The translations under genes were made by a program, and so were the position numbers. Source: Strongyloides papillosus (taxonomy: Eukaryota; Nematoda; Chromadorea; Rhabditida; Strongyloididae). Taken from it: a stretch of DNA of 64,000 nucleotides. Location of the stretch: assembly GCA_005656395.1 (NCBI GenBank), contig SRSI01000069.1, forward strand, positions 434,001-498,000, given 5' to 3'. The notes below the pieces were generated by a model that saw nothing but the letters and a program-made list of their open reading frames with translations, ran no database searches and was not told the origin of the DNA. This document shows positions 1 through 10,665 of this stretch, in pieces (the stretch's first letter is position 1; the number at the start of each line of letters is the position of its first letter).

Positions 1-76
1 GTTTCATGCTGTGTAAATATTTTTATTAATTAACATAATATTTAAAGTTCAATCTCTTTTTTATAGCATTCTTTAG

Positions 77-295
77 ATGGTTAATGTATCAAAAGGAGTT
101 TTTTTAACCACTGACCCTGCAGTAAGGGAATTTTTAATATATCTGGATAGAAATCGTGAGCTTGGGCGGCCTTTCATAATCCAGAAGCTTAGTGACAGAC
201 ACCTACTAATAGAAGCTGACATGCTCCCGATATTGAAAGAACGTTTCGACAAACTCATGGAGGCAAACTCACCAGACCAATATGAAAAACAATGA
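77..295 (+). CDS. GTF2H5: TFIIH basal transcription factor subunit 5 (TTDA/Tfb5)
   Basis: 72-residue single-exon protein, matching the ~71-residue family length. It begins MVNVSKGV like the family and keeps the landmarks DPAVREFL, the G-x-x-FII-x-x-L/I-x-D block near residue 30-40, and the LKERFDKLM helix. GTF2H5 is the smallest core subunit of TFIIH; it binds and stabilises the p52 subunit and supports nucleotide excision repair and transcription initiation in the nucleus. The dinucleotide AG, preceded by CTTT, directly abuts the ATG (75-76). The mRNA is therefore either trans-spliced there or has an upstream exon outside the window. Family identification is confident; the 5' structure is open. 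Confidence 0.9.
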   Translation: MVNVSKGVFLTTDPAVREFLIYLDRNRELGRPFIIQKLSDRHLLIEADMLPILKERFDKLMEANSPDQYEKQ

Positions 296-2751
296 ACGTA
301 CCCACAGTCAACAAACCACCCTAAATACACACACACATATTCATATTCTCTCCCCCTCCATCCTACCACATAATTTAATATTTTTAATCTAATTATTGTA
401 TTTCTTTGACATTAAACAAAAAAAATGTGTACTCTTTTTTAATCCATTACATAAAAAATTAATGTCTCTCTCATTTACTGATAATACAACACAAAAAATT
501 ACACATACATTAACATAAGTATCCATGGAGGATGTGGTAAAAAAAAAGCATCCTTCAATAACACAAATATTTAGAGAGTTCTTAAAATCAATATAGTGAA
601 AGAGAAATCTTTGTATGTAACTTTTTATCATTACTCAACTAAATATATGTCAAATTTTGTGTAGGTTAATAGGAATATAGCTAGTTACTATCATATCATT
701 TGTCAAAATATTTCATCTAAAAAATCTTTATTGGACATTGGGTTATTGTTTCTTCTCTCACTCACTCCATATATATTTCATCATCTTAATTTTAAATATA
801 CTTTATTTTAAAGTATAGCAAAAATAAATGATGAGCGTCTGTTAATATTTTTTTTTATTTTATAAGGAGAATAGTGTTTATTCCTACCCCATTCATTCTT
901 TTTTAGATTATTTTTATTTTACTTTTTCAACCCACTACAATGAGAGATTGGCTTTGGTGTTGTATAGTTGAGCTCTTTACCATATATGTTATAGTATTTA
1001 GTGGTATGTTATACCCACATAAATTCTTTTTTTTCCACTTTTTTTTTGAGTTTCTCTCCCACATCACCAATATACCACACTCCTCTCCATCTGACCATTA
1101 CAATATTTTATTTTTTTGAAGGTTATTGATCTTCTCTCCAGCTATATACATTGCATTTATTAAAATCATCTTCCTTACACATATTATAGAATAAATTAAT
1201 TTCAATGACAAGTTTTGTCATACTTAATACTATACTTCTACTTACTATAATAATATTCCTAAATCAATGAGGGTCACTTTAAAGTTTTCATTTCTACAAC
1301 AACGTTGCCACCACCACCACTATATACTACACCATTAACTTTTATTGTTTTTCATTTTTAGTAAATAATCGGAATGTTAAATGTCAATTAAAAATTTTTA
1401 ATATATGTAAACTAACGAGTTTTATTAAACTTATCTCTCTCTCATCAATGATTATTAGCAATAATGACAAAAATTTTTGTTAGATGTATCAATCGAATGA
1501 TGTTTTGTTACATATACATATTTTTCTCACACACATACCATAAGGACAATTGATGTATTTTTAACCCCCTATTGTTACTTGGTTTTAGATGTTTTTTATT
1601 TGTGTTTTAGGTTATTTTTATTTCTGTTGTACCTATGTATTTTTGGTTGTTGTTTTGGTGAATTTATTTATATATTTTGTTTTTGCTATATATTTCTTAG
1701 AATGTGCTAGATAAATTTTACTTCTAATTAGGTATCATTGATTTTGGGTGTCTACTATATATAATATATGTATACATATATTTATATCTTCAATCAACTT
1801 CATATTCGGCCTATTTATGGGTAGCAGTGGTTATTATTATTGTTATAACAAAATGATAAGCTTATTATTATGTCAACCATATACTAGGATGATGACATTA
1901 TTATTATGTGATATGAACGGAAATTGACATTTAACAGTCCACTTGAAATTCCTTTTTTTCTCCCACATGATGAAATCTAGATATAGAATGGTACATTATT
2001 ACTCACTTCCTTTTTATCAATTTTCCTTGGCTCGTATTTTATTTTTTCTACTTTTTATTTGTGTATCTGTCGCATTATTTTTCATTTTCTTTGTTCTTCT
2101 CTCCAAAAGGACTTGTATTTATTTCATAATAATAATAATATATATAGTATAATACGTAATACACTTTACGATGGTGGAAACATCAAATGGTAACGTTCAT
2201 TCAGTTTAAAGTATAATGTGTTGTGTTTAAAATAAAAGTTCAAAATGCAATGATATTTGGAAGTAGAAAATATCAGTGTAGGAGAGTTCTTCTTTATTGT
2301 TTTATCAGATATAAATATGCGTAGATAAAAATATACTTTCGTTTATCTCTTAAGTGATGATATTTAATTTATATAACTCACCCCCAGATGTGTTGTGGTT
2401 AAGCAGAGAGTGATCTTTCGAGATATTAGATATGGTCGATATTTATCGTCATCTGTTCAGAAATATATGTAAAGGTATTTATCAATATTATTTTAATAAT
2501 TTTTAACCCCCCTTCGGGAAGGAGAGAGAGAGATATAGAAATCGAACGTCTTACCTTTTTCAAATTGGAAATTTGTTTCCTCACACCACCCTACTACCCT
2601 TTGTATTTTTTTCTTTTTTACTTATTTTTTCACACTCTCTTTTTAAGTATTTCATCATCACTCTTACTTTTTATTTTTTATCTTTTTAGATATTATTCTC
2701 TTACATATCTTGCCGATTTGGAATTATTACTAACCGACAAAGACTATTAAT
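296..2751. other. AT-rich gap between GTF2H5 and the FMR1-like gene
   Basis: About 2.4 kb with no coding region I can support. It is rich in A/T runs and pyrimidine tracts, with a CCA/CCACCA run near 1310. Short open frames at 1943-2152 and 2565-2750 are low-complexity Phe/Leu/Tyr-rich and look like chance. A TTTTTAG acceptor-like site near 2688 lies 60 bp before the next start codon, so a 5' untranslated exon or trans-splice site is possible. A final hairpin-like TTAACCCCCCTTCGGGAAGG lies near 2502. Confidence 0.5.
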
Positions 2752-4299
2752 ATGGACATCGAAGTCAGAGCTTGTAAATCATCAAATACTCTCGTTGAGG
2801 CTGTCATCAAGTCCTTCAATGACCCGGATGGCTTGTTAATCCAATACAAATCATCCGAAACCCCACCAAAGAAGATGCCGATAACATCTTGTTACGTTGC
2901 CAGGAAGGATCGATTCACTAAAAATGATCTAATAAAACCAGATTCAGTCATTAAAGTTGGAGGGATCGTCGAGGCACGTAGTGCCGTCCTCACTGATTCG
3001 GAGGGTCTTGTTGGTTGGTCTCAGGGAAGAATAAAGAAAGTCGAGAATAACTATATTGTAGTAGAAAGTGTGGAGAAAAGTACTCTTATCGATATTGTTA
3101 ACATTGATGAATGTAGGGAGGTGAAGGAACCCATCCAACTGACTTCTAGTATGCTCAAGACTGAGGAAGTTGTCGTACCTTCGGATATGGTTGAGTATTT
3201 TAATAGACCCGACTCATATAATGATCTAATTAAAATTATCGGAGATATTGCTATTGAATACAAGTATGAGGAAAACAAATCTGGTGAACCCAAGGGAAAA
3301 TTTATTATCTCAACATACAATGCTGTATCATTAAAAAAAGTTAAAATACTATCTGATATATACTTTAATGATACCCGCCAAAAGATGCAATTAGTCATGA
3401 AGAAGGATGAAGTTACAAGATTACTTTCTCAAGCTGCTGCAGCACCAAAACACATTGAGGAATTTACGGTATCAACAACATTTATGGGACTTGCTATTGG
3501 AACACATGGTGCAAATATCCTTGCTGCCAGGGATATTGAAGGTATTGAGGACATTCAAATTGATGAGGCAACTCGTGGAAATGATGGATTGGTTGTATTT
3601 AAAATTTTTGCTGACAATAAGGAGGCAGCTGAGAAGGCTCGGGCAATACTTGAATATAAGACTGGTGAAGTTAAAGTTCCTAGAAATATGGTAGGAAAGA
3701 TGATTGGTAAACAGGGAAAGACTATTCAAGATATTGTTGATAAAAGTGGAACTATTCGTGTACAGATTGGGGAAGAAAAACCATTAGAAAAGAATCCTGA
3801 TGGTACTCTTGTGTCAAATGATGATAAGCCAGACTTTGTTGATTTTGTTTTTACTGGGACATCTGAGGCAATTGCAAATGCCGAGTTTTTGATTGATTTT
3901 CATTTGAGACACCTACAGGAGATGGATGAAATGAGAGAGGAAGTTGATGATTTGAGTAAACAACTTTACAGTAAACCAAATGGTGATATTCCTAATAGAG
4001 AATATAATGCTGCCCCGAGAGCTGGAAGATTTAATAATGAAAGTAATTTTAATAGATCTAGTCGTACCTCCTCAAGACACGGTAAACCATACATGAATGG
4101 TAACCAGAAGAATGGTAGTAAAGAAAACGGACATGAAACGAGAGCTAATGGAAATGGAATTTCAAACACAAACGGATTTAAGGGTCCTAAAAAAGGTAGT
4201 CTTACAACACTCGATTCAGCATTCGAATCTGCTGTTGTCATAAAAGGAAATGGAAAAAAGAACAAGAAAAATGCTAAAAAAGAAGCCACTTCTAATTAA
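2752..4299 (+). CDS. FMR1: Fragile X (FMR1/FXR) family RNA-binding protein
   Basis: 515 residues in a single exon. Domains in order: an N-terminal tandem Tudor/Agenet region (about 1-130, with the family-like start MDIEVRACKSSNTLVEAVI); KH1 (about 235-300) with the near-diagnostic FMGLAIGTHGANI, GTHG being the GxxG loop; KH2 (about 305-385) with VPRNMVGKMIGKQGKTIQDI, GKQG loop and the conserved IVDKSG. A charged helix (LQEMDEMREEVDDL) follows, then an Asn/Gly/Ser/Arg-rich disordered tail. The tail has scattered Arg and Gly but no strong RGG box, unlike vertebrate FMRP. FMRP-family proteins bind mRNA, associate with ribosomes and repress translation, and are linked to the Argonaute pathway in flies. 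The KH2 isoleucine equivalent to human I304 appears conserved (KTIQDI). I did not find an intron. Confidence 0.9.
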   Translation: MDIEVRACKSSNTLVEAVIKSFNDPDGLLIQYKSSETPPKKMPITSCYVARKDRFTKNDLIKPDSVIKVGGIVEARSAVLTDSEGLVGWSQGRIKKVENNYIVVESVEKSTLIDIVNIDECREVKEPIQLTSSMLKTEEVVVPSDMVEYFNRPDSYNDLIKIIGDIAIEYKYEENKSGEPKGKFIISTYNAVSLKKVKILSDIYFNDTRQKMQLVMKKDEVTRLLSQAAAAPKHIEEFTVSTTFMGLAIGTHGANILAARDIEGIEDIQIDEATRGNDGLVVFKIFADNKEAAEKARAILEYKTGEVKVPRNMVGKMIGKQGKTIQDIVDKSGTIRVQIGEEKPLEKNPDGTLVSNDDKPDFVDFVFTGTSEAIANAEFLIDFHLRHLQEMDEMREEVDDLSKQLYSKPNGDIPNREYNAAPRAGRFNNESNFNRSSRTSSRHGKPYMNGNQKNGSKENGHETRANGNGISNTNGFKGPKKGSLTTLDSAFESAVVIKGNGKKNKKNAKKEATSN

Positions 4300-5105
4300 T
4301 ATTTTTCTAAATATTTAGTTATTATTTGAATTTCTAAAATCTCAATACACACAAACAAACAACACACTACAAACATGATGATATTTTTTTCAAAGTATAT
4401 TGCTTGTTAAGATTAATTATTTGCTTCAAAAAAAAGTTAACTACATAATTATACTTTAATGTAGTAATCTTTAAAAATATACCAATCAACAACTTCCTCT
4501 ACCATCTTGATTTTATGAAAATTTCTAAGTTATCCTATTATTAAAGTAAAACCAAGTGGAGAGAGGATGGATGAGAAACTGTATAAGGACCAAATATGAA
4601 TGTGCCTGAGAAGATTTACATTATTGTATGTGTTAAATAATTTTTTTACTTATATTATAACCCCTCTTGTTTACTAAACACCTTTCTAGGCATATTCTGT
4701 GTATTTCTATAAACCTACTATTACCTACGAAATTTGGAAATATATCAAATTGTTTTGGCTCAATTTTTTAGCTTATTTGTTATCATAATTTTATATTATA
4801 ATATCGATATATATTAAATATTTATTTTATTATTTTTTTGACACATTTACAATGAAGTTATTCTTTTATCGTATTCCTGTTATTTTGATTTCTTTATATC
4901 CATACTTCTCCTAAATTTTTCTCCAAATACACTATGTATTTTGGTATATGGGTATGTTGTGGTTTTGACAGGTTTGGGATTTATTTTTTATTTTTACAAC
5001 TAGTTCTTTTGATATATATATTTCCTTATTTATTGTGGATGGATTCTTTTTTTTGGTGATGCCAGTAAAGTTAAAAAGGATAATTTGTCTTTTCATTGTT
5101 AAATT
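4300..5105. other. Gap downstream of the FMR1-like gene
   Basis: About 0.8 kb of AT-rich sequence. It should contain the 3' UTR of the FMR1-like gene and the promoter of the secreted protein gene that starts at 5106. No ORF, RNA gene or repeat stands out. Confidence 0.4.
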
Positions 5106-6054
5106 ATGATTCCCAAATGTGTTGTGTTTTTGATTTTTTGGAGTTTTTTAAGATATTCTGCCTCTTTGGGTAGTGATGGTGACTTTAAAGTTGATTTGGA
5201 GTTGATAAAACATCAACCTTGTGCTTATAGTAGAGGTAAGTTTCCTATTCTTCTTTCTTTAAACTTTTAATATTAAAGAGAAATCAAAATGGAACAAAAA
5301 GATTGAATTCCAAAAAGGTACTGATAAGAGTGGTCCTAAATTAATACAAATATCTGCATCACCACCCTGTTATAGCCTAACAGGTACTGTCAAAGTCCAT
5401 GAAACCTTCAGAAATCCATTCTCAATCTATCTCGAGATAAGAACCTCCACAAACAAGAAACAACTCCCAGAACCATGTAGAAAAAGGCAAAAAGACGGTT
5501 GTGGAGGTATTGGATCATGTCTCTATTGTAATGCCTGTGAACACCTATCTAGTAACGGGAACGATAAAACAAATGATCAGTTAGGAAGTTTGGTTAAAGC
5601 AAAACTTTTGATGGATGATAAACCGATGGATTGCGACACAGTTCTGGAGCCTGGGACATATAATAATATTCAATTGGCGTTTTGTTTACCAACTATTGAT
5701 GAGATATTGGTTAGTCAGGGGTTAACAAAAGAAGAATTTAAGACTTACATCTTTTCTGATGAAGATGGAACGAAGACTTCTACAAATCCTTCTCATCATT
5801 CAATCCCCCTCTTTGCTACGGTCTACATCTTTGATATAAATGTTAAGGAAAACATGATAGCCCAGATGAAGGTTGAAAAACTGTACAAAGAAGAAGCAAA
5901 AGCAAACTCCAAAAAAAATCTCTTCTCCGACAACAACCTCCCATCCAGCGTCTACTGGAATCTACCCTTCAACAAAATAATCCACGACAACCAAGAACAT
6001 GTAGCATGCCACAAGATCTATGGTAACGTAAAAATAAGTAAAACACCCCATTAA
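5106..6054 (+). CDS. Secreted Cys-rich protein, unknown function
   Basis: Two exons: 5106-5235 and 5279-6054, with a 43-bp GTAAG...AAAG intron (phase 1), giving 301 residues. The second exon is open from its acceptor, and the first supplies an ATG and a signal peptide (MIPKCVVFLIFWSFLRYSAS). The mature part has a Cys cluster, CRKRQKDGCGGIGSCLYCNACE in outline (near 5476-5544; C-x7-CGGIGSC-x2-C-x2-C), and further single cysteines (PPCYS, MDCDT, AFCLP, ACHKI). The spacing suggests a disulfide-bonded extracellular beta domain. I do not recognise the family. A lipid-binding (ML-like) fold is conceivable but unproven. It converges with the phosphatase gene: only 68 bp separate the two stop codons. 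Confidence 0.7.
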
Positions 6055-6122
6055 AACTTTATTTTTATTTTGTAAATCAATTACACTAGTATAATATAAA
6101 TAGTTAATATTTCTCTTGAATG

Positions 6123-7730
6123 TTATGCATTAAAGACATTTTTTACGAATTTATTACGAGCACTGACCACTTTGATCCTGTTCATCCTACATTTTCTTGT
6201 GACTCTAAGTTTGTTTATCGTTATGTGGAAGTCTTTGTCGATGTTTAGGGATGCTCCCCAGTTGATGTTGAAGGCGTTATCTCCTTGGTAGCCGGGTGCT
6301 GAGAAGAGTGTTAAGCATTTTCCATCTGCGTAACTGTTTATTCCTTTAAGTGGTACTTGATGTCCACGGACTATAAGATCGATTTTGAGAGTTTTCAATG
6401 TATCTTCAATAGCTTTGATAGAAAATAGTTGGCCAATACTACTACCAGGACTTCTCCTACAATTCGGCATATAAGCCGGATCTCTTCTATTAGCTATAGG
6501 ATCACTCCACACCAAATCACAAGCCAACGTATTCCTCATAAAAATCTTTATCGGCCTCCTTATCTCCCTCAAGGAATCCAAACTCTTCAGCTTCGGTGAC
6601 AACCCACCATGCATACACAAAACCTTCTTCCCAATCAAACAACTTAACGGAAGGTAACTAAACAACTCACCAAATATTCCAAACATCTGTTCACCTTTCT
6701 TTTTACCAAACTTCAATAACACCTCATGATAAAATTGGTAACTTCTATTCAACTGTTCCTCCTCGTGGTTACCTCGAATTAGATAAATATTATTGGGAAA
6801 TTCAATTTTTAATGCACATAGGAGACCAATAACCTCTATACCATAGATACCATAATCGACGTAGTCACCGAGGAAGACGGATTTTGTTTTGGAGGGCCAG
6901 CCGTTTATTTGGAACCAACGGAAGAGGTCTGAGTATTGGCCGTGGATGTCTCCGTAGACGGCGCAAGGGATGGGGCATTCTATTAGGACGGGTTCTTTTG
7001 AGATTATGTCTTTTGCTTTTGTTAAGATACCTGCCAACTCATCGTATTTGTATTCGTATGGTCGTGGTCCATTTCGTATGATATTACTTAGGACACTGTT
7101 GTCATATTCGGCACTTTTCGTAGTTTGTGTACTGGAATCAACTGGTGTTATAGTTCTATCAACTCCCGTGACTTCATCATCCGTCCTATAAACATAAACA
7201 TGACCAATAGTAGGTTTATTCAAAGACGACTCAACACTCTCAATCTTCTGATTCTTGGCACACCTAAACTCCTCCAACAATTTACTAACATCCCCATCAC
7301 TCAAAAAACAACTAATAAACAACTTCTTCTCCTCCCTCATCGGATTAATAATACTCTCCACAACATCCACCTGAAGCGTTTCAAGATTCCTTGACATACT
7401 CCTCTTACACCCCACACAATCAACAACTTTCATCTTCCCTATTATCACGTTCACAATACGATTTATCACCACTCTACTCCTGAGGATGTATGAATTTCCA
7501 CATTGTTTATTTTGACATTCCACCACAAATTTTGGTTGGGATTTTTTACTAATAACCTTAACATTTACTTCCTTCTTCGGTTTTGACTTGGTACATACTA
7601 TAATTAGTAGTGGTATGAAGGATGAGATGATGTATAATGGGATGATAAACTGGTAGTCGAGATGGAATATGTTTGAGAGGTACTCCATTACTGATGGATG
7701 TGGTGTTTTTTTATATGTTTTGTAGAACAT
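6123..7730 (-). CDS. Membrane-anchored PP1-like Ser/Thr phosphatase (PPP family)
   Basis: 535-residue single exon. A transmembrane segment lies at about 28-46 (FIIPLYIISSFIPLLIIV). It is followed by a linker with a possible Cys4 patch (VECQNKQCGN and VDCVGCKR). The PPP catalytic domain runs from about residue 215. Visible metal-site motifs are GDIHG (about 260), GDYVD (about 288), RGNHEEE (about 320), CMHGGLSP (about 374) and RGHQV (about 457). The usual GDYVDRG reads GDYVDYG, so the Arg that contacts the substrate phosphate in PP1 is replaced by Tyr. The C-terminal SAPNYCG is changed to SAPGYQG. Nematodes carry many divergent PP1 paralogues, often germline-expressed; this looks like one of them with an added membrane anchor. 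Activity may be altered. The alternative start is MEYLSN, 14 residues downstream. Confidence 0.85.
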   Translation of the reverse strand: MFYKTYKKTPHPSVMEYLSNIFHLDYQFIIPLYIISSFIPLLIIVCTKSKPKKEVNVKVISKKSQPKFVVECQNKQCGNSYILRSRVVINRIVNVIIGKMKVVDCVGCKRSMSRNLETLQVDVVESIINPMREEKKLFISCFLSDGDVSKLLEEFRCAKNQKIESVESSLNKPTIGHVYVYRTDDEVTGVDRTITPVDSSTQTTKSAEYDNSVLSNIIRNGPRPYEYKYDELAGILTKAKDIISKEPVLIECPIPCAVYGDIHGQYSDLFRWFQINGWPSKTKSVFLGDYVDYGIYGIEVIGLLCALKIEFPNNIYLIRGNHEEEQLNRSYQFYHEVLLKFGKKKGEQMFGIFGELFSYLPLSCLIGKKVLCMHGGLSPKLKSLDSLREIRRPIKIFMRNTLACDLVWSDPIANRRDPAYMPNCRRSPGSSIGQLFSIKAIEDTLKTLKIDLIVRGHQVPLKGINSYADGKCLTLFSAPGYQGDNAFNINWGASLNIDKDFHITINKLRVTRKCRMNRIKVVSARNKFVKNVFNA

Positions 7731-8680
7731 GTTTATGGGGAAATTTGTTTATTGGTTTAATCGCTAATTTTTTATGTGGTGCTCCGTTATATTTTATTAA
7801 ATTTAATTACACACACATTTCCCGTGTAAAATATTATTGGGTGGTGTTCAAAAATTGCCCTTAGCGAGATATGTACTTATACTTTCCATACTGGAATACC
7901 GAATAAAACTATACTGACCTTATGGGCTAGTATGCATTTACCTATATTTTGAAGGAGATAAATACATACTAACCCAATAGAGCTAGTGTAGTTTACCCGA
8001 ATACCCTATCAGTAAAAGCATTTAAAAATATTTGTGCGCTGAAGCGTCACTTGTACTTTTTAAACAAAGTGGAGCAACGCCATATACCAACATTTTAAGT
8101 TATCAATTCCCTTAAAACATCTAGTTGATCCCCAGATTTCCATAATAATAAATACTTTTTTATCTATCATCATAGGATAATGTACACAGACAGGCTTTGT
8201 AATTGAGGCGCCTTTGGAGGACACTTTTTTTTTACATATCTGTGTGAAAAAAATGTACTTACTTTACAATAGGACAACTTCTAAGAATCATCTTGAAATG
8301 ACAAAATTAGACTATTATCTTATGGATAACTTTCCTTAACATTCTAAATTTTTTTGGACTATAAGGAATTAAGAAGGGAAAATTTGCCTTCACATGGAAG
8401 GAAGTTTCCACATAATTTATTTATGAGCCAGTTTGTTGGCACTTTTCCTTGAATTAATAAGTGCAAAATTTAAGCACGCTTATTCTTGGAACCATTTAAC
8501 AACAACTAAATAAAATCATATGGGAAAAAATTCAAATTCCTTCATAACATATGGTCTAGTAATTTGCGTCATTTTTGATATGCACTTGAATTTGAGGGAT
8601 AAACAATTTAATTATTCTACATAAATTAAAGTAAGGATAAACTTAACATATTAATTATATTTTCATAAAAACAACATCCC
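7731..8680. other. Gap between the phosphatase and first J-protein genes
   Basis: About 950 bp between divergent genes, so it should hold both promoters. It contains a ~98-bp foldback element (separate entry). The rest is unremarkable AT-rich sequence. Confidence 0.4.
7901..7998. repeat. Foldback (MITE-like) element, copy 1
   Basis: About 98 bp that folds back on itself. The left arm carries AACTATACT...TGGGCTAGTATG and the right arm the inverse, CATACTAACCCA...AGTGTAGTT. The inverted bases are imperfect. It is flanked by the direct repeat GAATACC (7894-7900 and 7999-8005), a plausible target-site duplication. It is clearly homologous to the element at 38488-38590. Confidence 0.7.
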
Positions 8681-9542
8681 ATGATTATTTGTAGTCTTAC
8701 ACAGTCTCGACATAAAAAAATCACAAACTCCCAAGAAGAAAAAAGCATTACACTATACCAACAAAGAAGAAAAATAACCAAAATATTCTGTCTACACATG
8801 AATCTTCAAAAAGCACCCCACAAACTAAAACTCCTCCTCACCCGTCCAGCCTCCTACGACATCAAGTAAGGTATTAGTTTCACCATAATTAAATCTCTAA
8901 CTCAAACCCCCTCCATTCCAGAAAAAAAACACATTACGAAATCCTAGGCATACCTAAAACAGCCACTGATGAAGAAATAAAAAGGGCATTTTTTGAGAGA
9001 TCACGTGAAGTATGTACTTTAATTTAATCTCCTCATACTAAAAAACACATTTCCTTTTCCTTTTTTTTCAGTTACATCCGGATGGAGATTTGTATAAGGA
9101 TAGTGGTAATAATAAGAGTTCTGTAAACAAGAATCATTGGTCTTATAAAAGTAAGACGCAATCTTTTATGGAGTTGAAGGATGCTTATGATGTGCTGAGA
9201 AGGAGTGATAAGAAGAAGGAGTATGATAGTATGTTGTTTGATATGGAGTCTAGGGATGGGTATTTGTATCCAACCTCCTCGAGGGATGGTGGAGGTGGTT
9301 TATCGAATTCCATTCATACAGGTGCTCCATCACCTAGGGTTAGCATGAGAGATATGCGTGGTCATTTTTTTGATCCAAATAAATATTTTGAAACAGAGGA
9401 GAAAAATAAAAGGTATTTCAGGTACGGAATTTCAGTTACACTAATCTTCATATTTGCTAACGTCCTATTCGTTAGTTATCAACAAAAAAAGAAAATCCTC
9501 GTAGATGAGTATAGAAGAAGGCGTTCAGTAGGCATAGTTTAA
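8681..9542 (+). CDS. DNAJC4-like J-domain membrane protein
   Basis: Three exons: 8681-8865, 8922-9009 and 9072-9542, joined by GTAAG/CCAG and GTATG/TTCAG introns whose phases (2, then 0) match. The J domain spans exons 2 and 3: HYEILGIPKTATDEEIKRAF, FERSRE, then LHPDGD, with HPD as the DnaK-stimulating motif, ending in MELKDAYDVLRRSDKKKEYD. A transmembrane helix lies near the C-terminus (about 9424-9480, YGISVTLIFIFANVLFVSY) and ends in a basic tail. The N-terminal J domain, FF-x-x-S-x-E-x-HPD variant and C-terminal TM resemble vertebrate DNAJC4. Two ATGs are possible (8681 or 8798). It would recruit Hsp70 at a membrane. It lies 118 bp upstream of a second J-protein gene on the same strand. 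Confidence 0.8.
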
Positions 9543-9660
9543 AAATTCTTTATTATTATAATAAACATTTTTTGCATTTTTTTAATCTTTCATGTCATTT
9601 GATACCGTTATTTGAGATACGTATTTATACATTTTTTTAATTTTTAATGATTATTTTTAT
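9543..9660 (+). promoter_or_regulatory. 118-bp intercistronic gap with AATAAA
   Basis: The gap between the two same-strand J-protein genes has a canonical AATAAA about 18-23 bases after the first stop codon, then T-rich sequence up to the next ATG. A spacing near 100 bp with a poly(A) signal is typical of nematode operons processed by trans-splicing. No strong TTTCAG is seen right before the second ATG, so the operon reading is tentative. Confidence 0.4.
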
Positions 9661-10665
9661 ATGTTGTGTTTTGAAGTTACATTTATGTTACTGAAAAGAA
9701 ATGGTATATGGAGATTTATGAGGCAAATCAGTTATTCTGGAAATAAATCATATTATGACATTCTGGGGGTCTCGGAGAAAGCCACTAAGAAGGAGATAAA
9801 GGATAAATTTTATGAGTTGTCTAAGAAGTACCATCCAGATGTGAATGGTGGAGATAAAGCTGAAAATTCTAAGATGTTCAGAGATATAAGCGAGGCGTAT
9901 GAAACCTTAAAAAATGACGATAAAAGGGCACAATATGATATGAGTAGAGGTTTCGGTGGTAGGAGTAATGTTAACAACCCATTCTGGCAACAAAGCGACT
10001 TTTCACAATACCAAAACCCCAATGGAGGTTATTATTATCGTAGTCAGACATTCTACTATGGTCCAAATGGAAGGGAAACCAGGACACGTAGTAACCGTTA
10101 TACGCAGGCGGAATTTGAAGAGATATGGCGTCGTTTCCATAAACAGGTGAATAGTGAGCAACACAAAGAATACGAAAGATACCAACAATATATACGTGAT
10201 ACTCTCTTGAGGGAGTACGAAAAAAGGAGAAAAGAAGCCTATGAGAAAAGAAGACAAGAATCCAACAATAATTACGATCCAAATTTTTTCTACTCTAGAA
10301 GAGATGGAAGAAAACACAACATCAACGATTTCAATATAAATATAACTGAGAACATATTAGCTAGAATTGTTGGTATATACGTTGTTGTATTTTGCGCTTT
10401 AACAGGGTTTCAAATCTATGCTGAGAGGCGGTAAATTTATCAATAATCCTGTACTTTAGTACTTTATATAATTATTTGTAGAAATGGGAGTCATAACAAT
10501 ATAGCGAGGAGCAAAGAGATCCCTGGTCAACAACAACCATACAATAATGGGGAAAATTTTTATACACCAGTAGATTTGAAAAATACTCCACCAAAGGTTG
10601 ATGCCCCACCTCCTACCACGTCCAATATTGATCCACATACGATGCCTTATGGAATGCCAAAATAG
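9661..10665 (+). CDS. J-domain protein, likely mitochondrial, single TM
   Basis: Two exons: 9661-10430 and 10482-10665 (GTAAA...TGTAG intron, phase 2), 317 residues. The basic, hydrophobic start (MLLKRNGIWRFMRQISYSG) resembles a mitochondrial presequence. The J domain has YYDILGVSEKATKKEIKDKF, KKYHPD (the HPD motif), then DISEAYETLKNDDKRAQYD. A Gly/Asn/Tyr/Gln-rich linker and a highly charged Arg/Glu/Tyr coiled-coil-prone region follow. A TM helix ends exon 1 (RIVGIYVVVFCALTGFQIY), and the second exon encodes a Pro-rich tail. J domain plus C-terminal TM resembles DNAJC30-type proteins of the mitochondrial inner membrane, but orthology is uncertain. Other in-frame ATGs are at 9685 and 9718. 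Confidence 0.75.

Noticed and set aside
73..369. 98-residue minus-strand ORF over GTF2H5
   Set aside because: Shadow frame of a well-identified gene, with low-complexity composition.
2502..2530. Possible tRNA or terminator-like hairpin (CCCCCCTTCGGGAAGG)
   Set aside because: No cloverleaf or box A/B pattern; short G/C patch only.
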